A DNA stretch of 55,058 nucleotides from Pseudomonadota bacterium (GCA_963205265.1 CAUJJI010000188.1:1-55058); one strand, 5' to 3'. Shown: positions 1 through 8,167, numbered from the stretch's first letter. Translations and numbers: made by a program. The notes: generated by a model not told the origin, from the letters alone.

Positions 1-243
1 GTCGTCGACGGCGACTGGCAGGCGGCGGGCGTGATCGTCCACAACGTCACCAACCGCGCCATTGCCCATATGCTCGTCGAAATGCCGTTCGGTGCCTTCC
101 CGATGGCTCTGGGCGTGCTCTACGACGATCCGCGCCCGACGTTCGAGGAAACGCTGCTGGGGCAGGACGCGACGGCGCGCCAGGGCAAGAATGCCGATCT
201 CGGCAAGCTGCTCGCCAAGGGCCAGACCTGGACGGTCGCCTGA
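1..243 (+). CDS. 2-oxoacid:ferredoxin oxidoreductase, beta subunit (C-terminal 80 aa, 5' truncated)
   Basis: Only the C-terminal 80 residues are present; the reading frame is open from base 1 and stops at 241-243. The visible part contains MLVEMPFGAFPMALGVLY, then RPTFEETLLGQ, and ends in a LLAKGQTWTV-like tail. This pattern is typical of the thiamine-diphosphate beta subunit (KorB/PorB-like) of two-subunit 2-oxoacid:ferredoxin oxidoreductases, which decarboxylate 2-oxoglutarate or pyruvate to acyl-CoA and pass electrons to ferredoxin. The ThDP-binding and Fe-S motifs lie outside the window, so substrate and full identity cannot be checked. A GTG at 31 could be mistaken for a start, but the frame continues upstream and the homology-like pattern begins before it. 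The photolyase gene follows after 18 bases, suggesting co-transcription. Confidence 0.75.
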   Translation, partial: VVDGDWQAAGVIVHNVTNRAIAHMLVEMPFGAFPMALGVLYDDPRPTFEETLLGQDATARQGKNADLGKLLAKGQTWTVA

Positions 244-261
244 CGTCCAGGCGTTGATCGC

Positions 262-1626
262 GTGACGGTGCCGAGTCTCGTCTGGCTGCGCCGCGACCTG
301 CGCCTGTCCGACCAGCCTGCGTTCCAGGCCGCGGCGGCCGCCGGGCCGGTGGTCGCCGTCTTCGTGCTGGACGACGAGCGCGCGGGCGGTCGCAAGCCGG
401 GAGGAGCTTCGCGCTGGTGGCTTCACGGCAGCCTCGAAGCGCTGCAGCGCGAGCTCGAGCGGCAAGGCTCCCAGTTGATCCTGCGGCGCGGCGACGCGGT
501 GGCGGAGATCGCTGCCGTCGCCAGGGAAATCGGTGCGCGGTGCGTCCATGCGATCCGCCACTACGAGCCCTGGTGGCTCAAGGCCGAGCGGGACCTCGCC
601 GGCAAGCTCGATCTCTGCCTGCACGACGGCAACTATCTGCTGCCGCCGGGAAGCGTCACCGCCGGCTCGGGCCAGCCCTACCGCATCTATACGCCCTTTG
701 CTCGCGCTGCCTTGCGGATGCTGCCGGGGCGCGATCCGCTCGCGCCGCCGCGCCTGGCGAGCCCGGCAAGCTGGCCGAAGTCCGATCGCCTGGAAGACTG
801 GAAGCTGCGGCCGACCAGGCCCGACTGGGCCGGAGGCCTGCGCGACCGCTGGACTTGCGGCGAGGCGGCGGCGCAGGCTGCGCTCGACGACTTCCTCGAT
901 CGCGCGGCCGACTACGAGGCGAAGCGCAACCTGCCTGCAATCGAGGGCACCTCGCGCCTGTCGCCGCATCTCCATTTCGGCGAGATTTCGCCCGGCCAGG
1001 TGTGGCAGGCGCTGGAAGGCCGCCGCGGCGTGGGAGTCGATACTTTCCGCGGCGAGCTGCTCTGGCGCGACTATGCGCAGAACGTCATCCTGCAGTTTCC
1101 CGATTACCCGGAGCACAGCTTCCGAGGCGAGTTCGACCGGCTGCCCTGGCGCCGGTCGCCGGGCGATCTGGCAGCGTGGCAGCAGGGGCGCACCGGCTAT
1201 CCGATCGTCGATGCCGGGATGCGGCAGCTCTGGACGACCGGCTGGATGCACAACCGCGTGCGGATGATCGCCGCCAGCTTCCTCGTCAAGCACCTGCTGA
1301 TCGACTGGCGCGAAGGCGAGCGCTGGTTCTGGGATACGCTGGTCGATGCCGACTATGCGAACAACGGCGTCAACTGGCAGTGGGTCTCGGGCAGCGGCGT
1401 CGACGCCAACATGTTCGTGCGGATCATGGCGCCGCTGAGCCAGTCGGAAAAGTTCGACGCGGCCGGCTACATCCGCGATTGGGTGCCCGAGCTGGCCCAT
1501 CTTCCCGACGGCGAGATCCACGATCCCTCGCCGCTCTGCCGCCCGGCGAGCTACCCCGAACCGCTGATCGGCCACCGCGAGGCGCGCGAGCGGGCGCTGG
1601 CGGCCTATCGGGAGGCGAAGGGCTAG
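262..1626 (+). CDS. phrB: Deoxyribodipyrimidine photolyase (class I CPD photolyase/cryptochrome family)
   Basis: A 454-residue protein that repairs UV-induced pyrimidine dimers using blue light and FAD. The N-terminal antenna-binding domain starts with VWLRRDLRLSDQPA (about residues 7-20). The C-terminal FAD domain carries TGYPIVDAGMRQL, then WMHNRVRM near residue 329 and ANNGVNWQWVSGSGVDAN around residues 366-383, the characteristic flavin and DNA-lesion pocket of class I photolyases. Length is normal for the family (about 450-480 aa). The GTG start at 262 gives the expected short leader before the first beta strand; a second GTG at 268 is possible, and neither has a strong ribosome-binding site. 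It sits between a ferredoxin oxidoreductase gene and a cyclopropane synthase gene on the same strand. The distinction from a signalling cryptochrome is inferred, not proven. Confidence 0.93.
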   Translation: MTVPSLVWLRRDLRLSDQPAFQAAAAAGPVVAVFVLDDERAGGRKPGGASRWWLHGSLEALQRELERQGSQLILRRGDAVAEIAAVAREIGARCVHAIRHYEPWWLKAERDLAGKLDLCLHDGNYLLPPGSVTAGSGQPYRIYTPFARAALRMLPGRDPLAPPRLASPASWPKSDRLEDWKLRPTRPDWAGGLRDRWTCGEAAAQAALDDFLDRAADYEAKRNLPAIEGTSRLSPHLHFGEISPGQVWQALEGRRGVGVDTFRGELLWRDYAQNVILQFPDYPEHSFRGEFDRLPWRRSPGDLAAWQQGRTGYPIVDAGMRQLWTTGWMHNRVRMIAASFLVKHLLIDWREGERWFWDTLVDADYANNGVNWQWVSGSGVDANMFVRIMAPLSQSEKFDAAGYIRDWVPELAHLPDGEIHDPSPLCRPASYPEPLIGHREARERALAAYREAKG

Positions 1627-1688
1627 AGGGCAGCGGCGATTTCCCAACCCCATTGCCCAACGCGGCAAACCTCGCCATACCTAGCCGC

Positions 1689-2936
1689 ATGAACGCACAG
1701 GCAGCCGGGAGGGGGGCCGAGCTTGTGGCGGGAAGCCGGAAAATCGGCATTGGCCCGCAATGGCTCGCGCGACTTTGGTCTGGAGGCATAGACCGCGTAC
1801 TCGACGGGATCGCGGGCGGGCTCGCGTGCGGTTCGATCGAGGCGGTGCTGCCCGACGGCTCGACGCGGCTGCTGGGCGGACGGGCGCCGGGCTTCGCGGC
1901 GCGCGTGCAGATCAAGGACTGGCGCGCGCTGCTGCGCCTGGCCACCGGTGGCTCGGTCGGCTGGTACCAGGCCTGGGACGCCGGCGAGTGGGACAGCCCC
2001 GATCCGGTGCCGCTGTTCGCGCTGTTCATGGACAATGCCGCGACGCTGGGCAACGCCGGCCGGGCGCGCGGGCCCTGGCGCATCGCCGCCCGCCTGCTGC
2101 ACCGGCTCCATCGCAACACGCGCAGCGGGGCTCTGCGCAACATCCATGCGCATTACGATCTGGGCAATGACTTCTACGCCGCCTGGCTCGATCCGACGCT
2201 GAGCTATTCGAGCGCGCGGTTCGACGGCCAGGCCATCACTCTGGAAGCGGCGCAGCGGCGGAAGATCGCGGCGATCGCCGGGCGCGTCGCGGGGGCAGGG
2301 ACCGTGCTCGAGATCGGCTGCGGCTGGGGCTCGCTGGCCCGCCATCTCGCCGACCAGGGCATGGCGGTCACGGCGATCAGCCTTTCGGACGAGCAGCTGG
2401 CCTGGGCCCGGCAGCGCCACGCCGGGGCCGGCATCGACTTTCGCAAGCAGGACTACCGCGACATCGACGGTCGCTTCGATGCGATCGCCAGCGTCGAGAT
2501 GGTCGAGGCGGTGGGGCAGGACTACTGGCCGGACTTCTTCGACTGCCTTGCCCGCTGCCTCAAGCCGGGCGGGCGCGTCGCGCTGCAGTACATCGCCATC
2601 CGCGACGACATCTTCGAAGGCTATGCCCGCAGTGCCGACTTCATCCAGACCTACGTATTCCCCGGCGGCATGCTGGTGCGCGAGAGCGCCTTCCGCCGCC
2701 TGGCGGCAGAGCGCGGCCTGTCATGGGAGGACCAGGAGTCCTTCGGCCTCGACTATGCCCAGACGCTGCGGATGTGGCGCGAGAATTTCGATCGCGCGGT
2801 CGGCGAAGGCCGCTTGCCGGCCGGCTTCGACGATCGCTTCGTCCGGCTCTGGCGGTTCTACCTGATGTACTGCGAGGGCGGTTTCCGCGGCGGCGGGATC
2901 GACGTCGCGCAAGTGACTCTGGTCAAGGGCGGCTGA
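1689..2936 (+). CDS. cfa: Cyclopropane-fatty-acyl-phospholipid synthase family protein
   Basis: A 415-residue SAM-dependent methyltransferase predicted to add a methylene bridge across double bonds of membrane phospholipid acyl chains. Visible motifs are the family block HYDLGNDFYAAWLDPTLSYS, the SAM-binding glycine loop VLEIGCGWGSLARHLA (about residues 205-220), the bicarbonate/active-site region FIQTYVFPGGML, and the C-terminal MYCEGGFRGGGIDVAQVTL. Two starts are plausible: ATG 1689, used here, and GTG 1725, which has a much better Shine-Dalgarno (GGGAGGGGGG at 1707-1716, 8 bases upstream) and would give 403 aa. It lies 62 bases after the photolyase gene and converges with the PilZ gene with no intervening base. 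Some relatives modify mycolic-type or other fatty acids, so exact substrate is inferred. Confidence 0.92.
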   Translation: MNAQAAGRGAELVAGSRKIGIGPQWLARLWSGGIDRVLDGIAGGLACGSIEAVLPDGSTRLLGGRAPGFAARVQIKDWRALLRLATGGSVGWYQAWDAGEWDSPDPVPLFALFMDNAATLGNAGRARGPWRIAARLLHRLHRNTRSGALRNIHAHYDLGNDFYAAWLDPTLSYSSARFDGQAITLEAAQRRKIAAIAGRVAGAGTVLEIGCGWGSLARHLADQGMAVTAISLSDEQLAWARQRHAGAGIDFRKQDYRDIDGRFDAIASVEMVEAVGQDYWPDFFDCLARCLKPGGRVALQYIAIRDDIFEGYARSADFIQTYVFPGGMLVRESAFRRLAAERGLSWEDQESFGLDYAQTLRMWRENFDRAVGEGRLPAGFDDRFVRLWRFYLMYCEGGFRGGGIDVAQVTLVKGG

Positions 2937-3311
2937 TCAGGCTTCCGGGTCGTAGGGCGACTGGCCGCACCAGCGCTCGAGGATGCTGTCGTGGATGATC
3001 GGGCTGAGCAGCTTCTGGAAAGCGCAGCCGACCACGCCGTTGTCCCACCAGACGACCTGGGCCTGCATCGATTCGAGGCCGGGCAGCGTGATCCAGCAGA
3101 AGGTCCCCGGGTGCAGCCGGCTGATCGCCATGGCCGAGAAGCCCGAGATCGACAGGTCGTGGACGACGGTCTGGAAGCCCTTGGAACCGGAAGCCCGCAG
3201 AGTCGCCGGAATGGTGATGCGAGTCCGCGGCGCGCAGCGATCTTCCTGCGCGGCCTGGGCATATCCGTTCTGCGAGCCGTGGGTCGGTGACATGGCCTCC
3301 TCCAGACGCAC
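2937..3311 (-). CDS. PilZ domain protein
   Basis: A 124-residue single-domain protein. It has an RTR sequence followed after a short beta strand by VVHDLSISGFSA, which fits the PilZ c-di-GMP signature (RxxxR then [D/N]xSxxG), and a later beta strand VVWWDNGVVGCAFQKLL. PilZ domains bind cyclic-di-GMP and modulate motility, polysaccharide or cell-cycle proteins; the partner here is unknown. The Arg motif is imperfect (RCAPRTR), so real c-di-GMP binding is uncertain. A start at the internal ATG 3293 (MSPTHG...) is also possible. The stop codon abuts that of the cyclopropane synthase gene, so the two are convergent. The upstream 52 bases contain a TTAG-N7-TTAC pattern resembling a weak CtrA site. 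Confidence 0.82.
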   Translation of the reverse strand: MRLEEAMSPTHGSQNGYAQAAQEDRCAPRTRITIPATLRASGSKGFQTVVHDLSISGFSAMAISRLHPGTFCWITLPGLESMQAQVVWWDNGVVGCAFQKLLSPIIHDSILERWCGQSPYDPEA

Positions 3312-3363
3312 AGACTAGGGCGACTTGATTGGAGAAGAGTGCCAGAAATGGGTTAGCGAGGGC

Positions 3364-4083
3364 TTACCCCGCCTGGTTAACGGTTTCGCGGTGGCCGGAG
3401 GGGAAAGGCTCTCCCAGCAGGGCTACAAGCCGCGCTGCGACTGCTTCCGGAGGCTTAACGGAAGCGGGGTCTTCGCCCGGATATGCCCGCGCGCGCATGG
3501 CCGTGCGGGTCGCCGCCGGGTTAACGATTGCGACGCGTAGCTTCGAAATGTTACGCGTTTCCTGAGCGTAACAATCGAGCAGGACTTCGAAGGCGGCCTT
3601 GGTCGCGGCATAGGCGCCCCAATAGGCGCGGGGGCTGGCGGCGACGCCCGAAGTGAGGCCGACCAGCCGCCCGTCGGGGCTTGCCCGCAGCAGCTTGTCG
3701 AAGCCGGCGATGAGCGCCTGGGTGGCGAGGACATTGGTGGTGATCGCCTGGCCGAAGGCGCGCTGGTCGATATCGGGCACCGAGGAAAGCTGCGGCAGGA
3801 CGGCCGCGGCGAGGACCATCATGTCGAGCCGGTCCCAGCGCTGGGCGATCGCATTGGCCAGGCGGGCGATGCCGTCGGGCTCGCCCAGGTCGACCGGGGC
3901 CAGCGTAGCGGCGCCGCCGGCTTCGAAGATCCGCTGCTCCACCCCTTCCAGCGCCTTCACGTCGCGCGCGGTGAGGATGACGTGTGCGCCCGCCGCCGCC
4001 AGCGCCTCGGCGGTAGCGGCGCCGATGCCGCGGCTCGCCCCGGTGACGAGGGCGGTCTGGCCGGTGAAGACCTTTTCGCTCAC
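3364..4083 (-). CDS. SDR family NAD(P)-dependent oxidoreductase
   Basis: A 239-residue classical short-chain dehydrogenase. It shows the Rossmann TGASRGIG motif near the N-terminus, an NVLA segment at the NNAG-equivalent region, an active-site Ser in GLTSGVAAS and the catalytic YAATK (YxxxK). The substrate is unknown. The GTG start at 4083 overlaps the purF stop codon in a GTGA arrangement (4080-4083), so the gene is very likely translationally coupled to purF and co-transcribed with it. SDRs placed after purF are seen in other sphingomonads, as far as I recall, but no purine-related role is established. The protein lacks signal peptide or membrane segments and should be cytosolic. Confidence 0.88.
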   Translation of the reverse strand: MSEKVFTGQTALVTGASRGIGAATAEALAAAGAHVILTARDVKALEGVEQRIFEAGGAATLAPVDLGEPDGIARLANAIAQRWDRLDMMVLAAAVLPQLSSVPDIDQRAFGQAITTNVLATQALIAGFDKLLRASPDGRLVGLTSGVAASPRAYWGAYAATKAAFEVLLDCYAQETRNISKLRVAIVNPAATRTAMRARAYPGEDPASVKPPEAVAARLVALLGEPFPSGHRETVNQAG

Positions 4084-5564
4084 GCGACTTTGTTGACCGG
4101 CAGAGTCAGCAGGTCGGGAGCTTCGCGATCGGTATGGTCGGTCAGCGTCGTGGGATAGTCGCCGGTGAAGCAGGCGTCGCAGAACTGCGGGCAGGCCGGC
4201 TTGCGCTTCGCTTCGCCGACGGCGCGGTAGAGGCCGTCGATCGAGACGAAAGCCAGGCTGTCGGCATGGATGAAATCGGCCATGGCGGCGATGTCCATCT
4301 GCGCGGCGAGCAGCTTCGAACGCTCGGGCGTGTCGACGCCGTAGAAGCAGCTGTGCTCGGTCGGCGGGCTGGCGATGCGCATGTGCACTTCGGCCGCGCC
4401 GGCATCGCGCATCATCTGCACGATCTTCATCGAAGTGGTGCCGCGCACGATCGAATCGTCGATCAGGATGATCTTGCGCCCCTCGACCAGGGCGCGGTTG
4501 GCGTTGTGCTTGCGCTTGACGTCGGCATGGCGGGCGCCGTCCGAGGGCTGGATGAAAGTGCGCCCGACATAGTGCGAGCGGATGATGCCGAGCTCGAACG
4601 GGATGCCCGACTGCTGGGCATAGCCGATCGCCGCCGGCACGCCGCTGTCGGGCACGGGGATGACCAGGTCCGCCTGGGCCGGCGCTTCCTTGGCCAGTTC
4701 CATGCCGATGCGCTTGCGCACTTCGTAGACCGACTGCCCGTCCATCAGCGAATCCGGGCGGCTGAAATAGACATGCTCGAAGATGCAGGGCCGCGGCGAT
4801 TGCTGGCCGAACGGACGGTGGCTGGAGATCGTCCCGGCATGGTCGACCTGGACGAGCTCGCCCGGTTCGATCGAGCGGATCAGCTCGGCACCGATCACGT
4901 CGAAAGCCACGGTCTCGCTGGCGAAGACGATGGCGTCGCCGATGCGGCCCATCACCAGCGGCCGGATGCCCAGCGGATCGCGGCAGGCGATGATGCCTTC
5001 CTTGGTCATGCAGATCAGCGAATAGGCGCCCTCGACCATGCGCAGCGCGTCGACGAAGCGATCGAGCAAGGTCGGATAGCGGCTGGTGGCGACGAGGTGG
5101 ATGATGACCTCGGTATCCGAAGTGGACTGGAAGATCGCGCCCTTCTGGACGAGATCGCGCTTCAGCCGCATGGCGTTCGAGATGTTGCCGTTGTGCGCGA
5201 TGGCGAAGCCGCCCGAGGCGAGATCGGCGAACAGAGGCTGCACGTTGCGCAGGCCCGAACCGCCGGTCGTCGAATAGCGCACGTGGCCCGAGGCCATGTG
5301 GCCGGGCAGCTCGGCGAGCGAATCGGGGCTGGAGAAGACCTGGGCGACATGGCCGATGCCGCGCCGCGAATAGAATTCCCCGCCGCCCTTGGCATGGCCT
5401 TCGAAGCTGGTGATGCCCACGGCCTCCTGGCCGCGATGCTGCAGCGCGTGGAGTCCCAGCGCCGTCATCGCTGCCGCATCCTTCGCGCCGATCACGCCGA
5501 AGATGCCGCATTCCTCGCGCAGCTTGTCGCCGTCGCGGTCCAGGAACGGGTGTGTGAGGTTCAT
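4080..5564 (-). CDS. purF: Amidophosphoribosyltransferase (first step of de novo purine synthesis)
   Basis: A 494-residue enzyme that converts PRPP and glutamine to phosphoribosylamine. The start at ATG 5564 places the catalytic cysteine at position 19 (EECGIFGV), preceded by an 18-residue propeptide that must be cleaved, as in Bacillus-type enzymes. The PRPP-binding loop ILIDDSIVRGTTS is clear. Bacillus-type [4Fe-4S] ligands are also visible: a Cys in PTEHSCFYGVD and the C-terminal CPQFCDACFTGDYP. It is therefore the oxygen-sensitive Fe-S type rather than the E. coli type. The open frame continues 75 codons upstream, but those residues are not family-like. The gene overlaps the following SDR by 4 bases. 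A terminator-like hairpin and an 18-bp palindrome lie about 145-200 bases upstream and may belong to its leader. Confidence 0.97.
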   Translation of the reverse strand: MNLTHPFLDRDGDKLREECGIFGVIGAKDAAAMTALGLHALQHRGQEAVGITSFEGHAKGGGEFYSRRGIGHVAQVFSSPDSLAELPGHMASGHVRYSTTGGSGLRNVQPLFADLASGGFAIAHNGNISNAMRLKRDLVQKGAIFQSTSDTEVIIHLVATSRYPTLLDRFVDALRMVEGAYSLICMTKEGIIACRDPLGIRPLVMGRIGDAIVFASETVAFDVIGAELIRSIEPGELVQVDHAGTISSHRPFGQQSPRPCIFEHVYFSRPDSLMDGQSVYEVRKRIGMELAKEAPAQADLVIPVPDSGVPAAIGYAQQSGIPFELGIIRSHYVGRTFIQPSDGARHADVKRKHNANRALVEGRKIILIDDSIVRGTTSMKIVQMMRDAGAAEVHMRIASPPTEHSCFYGVDTPERSKLLAAQMDIAAMADFIHADSLAFVSIDGLYRAVGEAKRKPACPQFCDACFTGDYPTTLTDHTDREAPDLLTLPVNKVA

Positions 5565-5708
5565 AGAATCGTCCGCCCGGTGCGCCCCCGATAAGCCGCG
5601 CATTTGGGCCTTGTCGCCAGGGAAAGCAAGGGGAACGAAAGGCTTGATCCCCGGTTGGGCGGCAGGGCGAGCCTTGGGGAGCGGGTGGTAGGTAAAAGCC
5701 CGGGTGTT

Positions 5709-5726
5709 GACACTGTCGACAGTGTC
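5709..5726. promoter_or_regulatory. Perfect 18-bp palindrome upstream of purF
   Basis: GACACTGTCGACAGTGTC reads the same on both strands. It lies 145 bases upstream of the purF start and directly downstream (on the minus strand) of a terminator-like hairpin. On the plus strand it overlaps TTGACA, a perfect -35 hexamer sequence, although no good -10 follows. Such symmetric sites are typical of operators for dimeric repressors such as the TetR family; the regulator and target gene are unknown. Confidence 0.5.
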
Positions 5727-5732
5727 CTGGGG

Positions 5733-5762
5733 AAAAACTCCTCCGATTTGTCGGAGGGGTTT
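5733..5762 (-). terminator. Intrinsic-terminator-like hairpin upstream of purF
   Basis: On the minus strand the sequence folds into a stem of 11 pairs with one mismatch and a CAAA loop (core CCTCCGA/TCGGAGG), followed at once by TTTTT and then CCCC. This is the classical layout of a rho-independent terminator. No gene lies upstream on that strand for it to terminate, so it may act as an attenuator in a purF leader, or end a small RNA. Confidence 0.6.
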
Positions 5763-5888
5763 CGATCGGGTGAGGCGATAAGTTGGCAAGGCGTCGGCAT
5801 GATGCGGGCGGTTCTAGCGCGGCGGGGGTCTGTAGGAAACAGGTGGGGTTCCGTCGACTATGGTCGAAGGCTCACCGACAAACCCACC

Positions 5889-5977
5889 GTCACCCTGAAC
5901 TCGTTTCAGGGCCCATTTCACCCCACGCGCCAATGGTCTGCCGGGAGAGATGGGTGCTGAAACAAGTTCAGCATGAC
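5889..5977. repeat. 89-bp dispersed imperfect palindrome, copy 1
   Basis: Two 28-base arms (5889-5916 and 5950-5977) are imperfect inverted repeats: the left begins GTCACCCTGAACTCGTTTCA and the right ends in AAGTTCAGCATGAC. The 33-base centre contains CCAATGGTCTGCCGGGAGA. Copies recur at 6040, 13849 and 37251, always between genes. Such elements are widespread in sphingomonads and resemble REP/MITE-like sequences; no transposase is nearby. Confidence 0.85.
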
Positions 5978-6039
5978 GGGGGGATGTCGGGGTGGGACCG
6001 CTGGCGGCCCCGGGTCGAAGGTTCTCCGACAAACCCACC

Positions 6040-6128
6040 GTCACCCTGAACTCGTTTCAGGGGCCATCGCTCCCCACGCGCCAATGGTCTGCCGGGAGAC
6101 ATGGGTGCTGAAACAAGTTCAGCATGAC
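6040..6128. repeat. 89-bp dispersed imperfect palindrome, copy 2 (tandem with copy 1)
   Basis: Nearly identical to copy 1, with identical length and only a few substitutions in the centre. The similarity extends about 27 bases further upstream (from 5862 and 6013), so the pair forms a direct duplication with a 151-base period. Confidence 0.85.
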
Positions 6129-6255
6129 GGCAGAACATCACCGCGAAGGCGCGCCGTTTCACCGCTCGCTTGCCAGTTCCCCCCGGCCGCCGTAAATCCG
6201 CGCGACCAATCGCGATGAACGGGCCCCCCGCTAGATCCTCTCCCCTTTCGAATGG

Positions 6256-7473
6256 ATGATCGCCAAGCGCTACATGATGCCCGGGCGCAGCGAGGGTTTC
6301 ATCGCGCTGGTGGCCGGAATCAGCCTGGTGGCGGTGATGCTCGGCGTCGCGGCGCTGGTCATCGTCATGAGCGTGATGAACGGCTTCCGGGCCGAGCTGT
6401 TCGACAAGATCGTCGGGCTCAACGGCCACGCCATCATCCAGGCCTACGGCGGGCGGCTGGATGACTGGCAGCAGGTGCTGAAGGACGTGAAGGCGACGCC
6501 CGGCGTCACGCGCGCCTCTCCATTGATCGAGCAGCCGCTGCTGGCAAGCTTCAACGGCCGGGTCGAGGCGATCCTGGTGCGCGGCAATACGGCCGAGGAC
6601 ATCCGTCGCATCCAGCCGCAAGTGAAGGCCGGCAGCCTGCGGGCGCTGCAGCCCGGCGCCAGCGAAGTCGCGATCGGCGCGCGGCTGGCCGAGAACCTGG
6701 GCGCGCAGCTTGGCGATTCGATCACCGTGATCAATCCGCAGGGGCGCTCGACGCCGTTCGGCACTGTGCCGCGCCAGATCGCCTACCGGGTCGCGGCGAT
6801 CTTCGAGATCGGCGTCTACGACTACGACAACGCCTTCGTCGTCATGCCGATGCAGGATGCGCAGACCTTGCTGCTGACCGGCGATTCGATTGGCATGATC
6901 GAAGTCCAGACCAGCGATCCCGACCGTGTCGGCGAACTGCTGCAGCCGCTGGCGCAGAAGCTGTCGGGCCGGGCGGTGATATCCGACTGGAAGACGATCA
7001 ACGCCTCGCTGTTCGAAGCCCTGGCGGTCGAGCGGGTGGCCATGTTCGTGGTCCTGTCGATCATCGTCCTCGTCGCCGTGTTCAACATCCTGTCGTCGCT
7101 GATCATGCTGGTGCGGGCCAAGACCCGCGACATCGCCATCCTGCGGACGATGGGCGCGACGCGGCGCTCGCTGCTCAAGATCTTCGTCACCACGGGCTTC
7201 GTCATCGGCGCGCTGGGCACCGTGGCCGGGCTGGCGCTGGGCTTCGTCTTCCTGTTCTTCCGGCAGCCGATCGTCCGCGCGATCGAGATTCTCACCGGGC
7301 AGAACCTGTGGGACCCGTCGATCCGCTTCCTCACCGAGCTGCCGAGCCGCAGCGATCCCGTGGAGATCACCGTGATCTGCCTGATGGCGCTGGTCTTCAG
7401 CTTCCTGGCGACGCTCTATCCCGCCTTCCGCGCGGCGAGCACCGATCCGGTGCAGGTGCTGCGCTATGAATAG
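6256..7473 (+). CDS. lolC: Lipoprotein-releasing ABC transporter permease (LolC/LolE family)
   Basis: A 405-residue inner-membrane permease that, with the LolD ATPase, extracts outer-membrane lipoproteins from the inner membrane and hands them to LolA. The N-terminal membrane segment contains [25 protein letters not shown] in part (MSVMNGF is a family hallmark), a periplasmic domain follows, and three further membrane segments end in a [23 protein letters not shown] FtsX tail. Only one permease is present, as expected for a single-permease (LolF-like) system of many non-gamma proteobacteria. The first usable start is ATG 6256, but in-frame codons just upstream (6235-6255) encode ILSPFEW, which matches the conserved N-terminus of relatives; an in-frame TAG at 6232 and no standard start codon separate them. 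The gene overlaps lolD by 8 bases. Confidence 0.93.
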   Translation: MIAKRYMMPGRSEGFIALVAGISLVAVMLGVAALVIVMSVMNGFRAELFDKIVGLNGHAIIQAYGGRLDDWQQVLKDVKATPGVTRASPLIEQPLLASFNGRVEAILVRGNTAEDIRRIQPQVKAGSLRALQPGASEVAIGARLAENLGAQLGDSITVINPQGRSTPFGTVPRQIAYRVAAIFEIGVYDYDNAFVVMPMQDAQTLLLTGDSIGMIEVQTSDPDRVGELLQPLAQKLSGRAVISDWKTINASLFEALAVERVAMFVVLSIIVLVAVFNILSSLIMLVRAKTRDIAILRTMGATRRSLLKIFVTTGFVIGALGTVAGLALGFVFLFFRQPIVRAIEILTGQNLWDPSIRFLTELPSRSDPVEITVICLMALVFSFLATLYPAFRAASTDPVQVLRYE

Positions 7474-8152
7474 CCCGGCGAACGGCCCGGTCGTGCGGAT
7501 CACCGGGCTGACCCGCAGCTTCGAGCAGGGCGGCGTCCGGATCGATGTGCTGCGCGGTGTCGACCTGGAGATCAGGCCCGGCGAGATCGTCGCGCTGCTC
7601 GGCCCGTCGGGATCGGGCAAGTCGACCATGCTGCAGGCGATCGGCCTGCTCGAGGGCGGCTTCGGCGGCCGGATCGAGATCGCCGGCACCGACGCCAGCA
7701 CGCTCGACGGCGACGAGCGGACGGCACTGCGCCGCGATCACCTGGGCTTCGTCTACCAGTTCCATCACCTGCTGCCCGATTTCACCGCGATCGAGAACGT
7801 CGTGCTGCCGCAGCTGGTCGCCGGCCGGGCCCAGGCCGAAGCGCAGGCGCGCGCGATCGAGCTGCTGAGCGCGCTCGGCCTCGGCCAGCGGCTCGAGCAC
7901 CGGCCCAGCCAGCTTTCCGGCGGCGAGCAGCAGCGCGTCGCCGTGGCGCGGGCGCTGGCCAACAAGCCGCAGCTGGTCCTGGCCGACGAGCCCACCGGCA
8001 ATCTCGACGAGGCGACGGCGGACAAGGTCTTCGACCAGTTCCTCAAGCTGGTGCGGGGCGAGGGCAGTGCCGCCCTGGTCGCCACCCACAACGAGCGGCT
8101 GGCCCTGGGCATGGACCGTCTCGTGCGGCTGCACGAGGGCCATCTCGACTGA
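7466..8152 (+). CDS. lolD: Lipoprotein-releasing system ATP-binding protein LolD
   Basis: A 228-residue ABC ATPase that powers lipoprotein release with the upstream permease. Walker A is GPSGSGKST (residues 46-54), the Q-loop region is [11 protein letters not shown], the signature [15 protein letters not shown] lies near residue 150, Walker B is [12 protein letters not shown], and the switch histidine is in ATHNERLA. The VYQFHHLLP sequence is characteristic of LolD as opposed to other FtsE/MacB-like ATPases. It starts inside the 3' end of the permease gene (8-base overlap), so the two are translationally linked. A small inverted repeat follows at 8168-8183. Confidence 0.97.
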   Translation: MNSPANGPVVRITGLTRSFEQGGVRIDVLRGVDLEIRPGEIVALLGPSGSGKSTMLQAIGLLEGGFGGRIEIAGTDASTLDGDERTALRRDHLGFVYQFHHLLPDFTAIENVVLPQLVAGRAQAEAQARAIELLSALGLGQRLEHRPSQLSGGEQQRVAVARALANKPQLVLADEPTGNLDEATADKVFDQFLKLVRGEGSAALVATHNERLALGMDRLVRLHEGHLD

Positions 8153-8167
8153 CCTTCCGGGAGGCGG

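Larger units (their letters stand above)
5565..6255. other. Long intergenic region between divergent purF and lolC-type genes
   Basis: These 691 bases contain no credible gene; the short open frames in it are translations of repeats. Reading from the left, it holds the purF upstream region, an 18-bp perfect palindrome at 5709-5726, a strong hairpin with a T-run on the minus strand (5733-5762), and two tandemly arranged copies of an 89-bp imperfect palindrome (5889-5977 and 6040-6128). The last 100 bases before the permease gene should contain its promoter, but I could not pick out a convincing -35/-10 pair. Confidence 0.8.

Noticed and set aside
4134..5594. A 486-codon plus-strand open frame inside purF
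   Set aside because: It is opposite a clearly coding gene with all motifs and shows no family signature.
5814..6049. Short open frames over the intergenic repeats
   Set aside because: Their translations (for example the TLNSF and ELVS-type peptides) come from the dispersed palindrome and are not conserved proteins.
5889..6128. Possible CRISPR array
   Set aside because: There are only two copies of a long imperfect palindrome at this place, with no spacer series and no cas genes.
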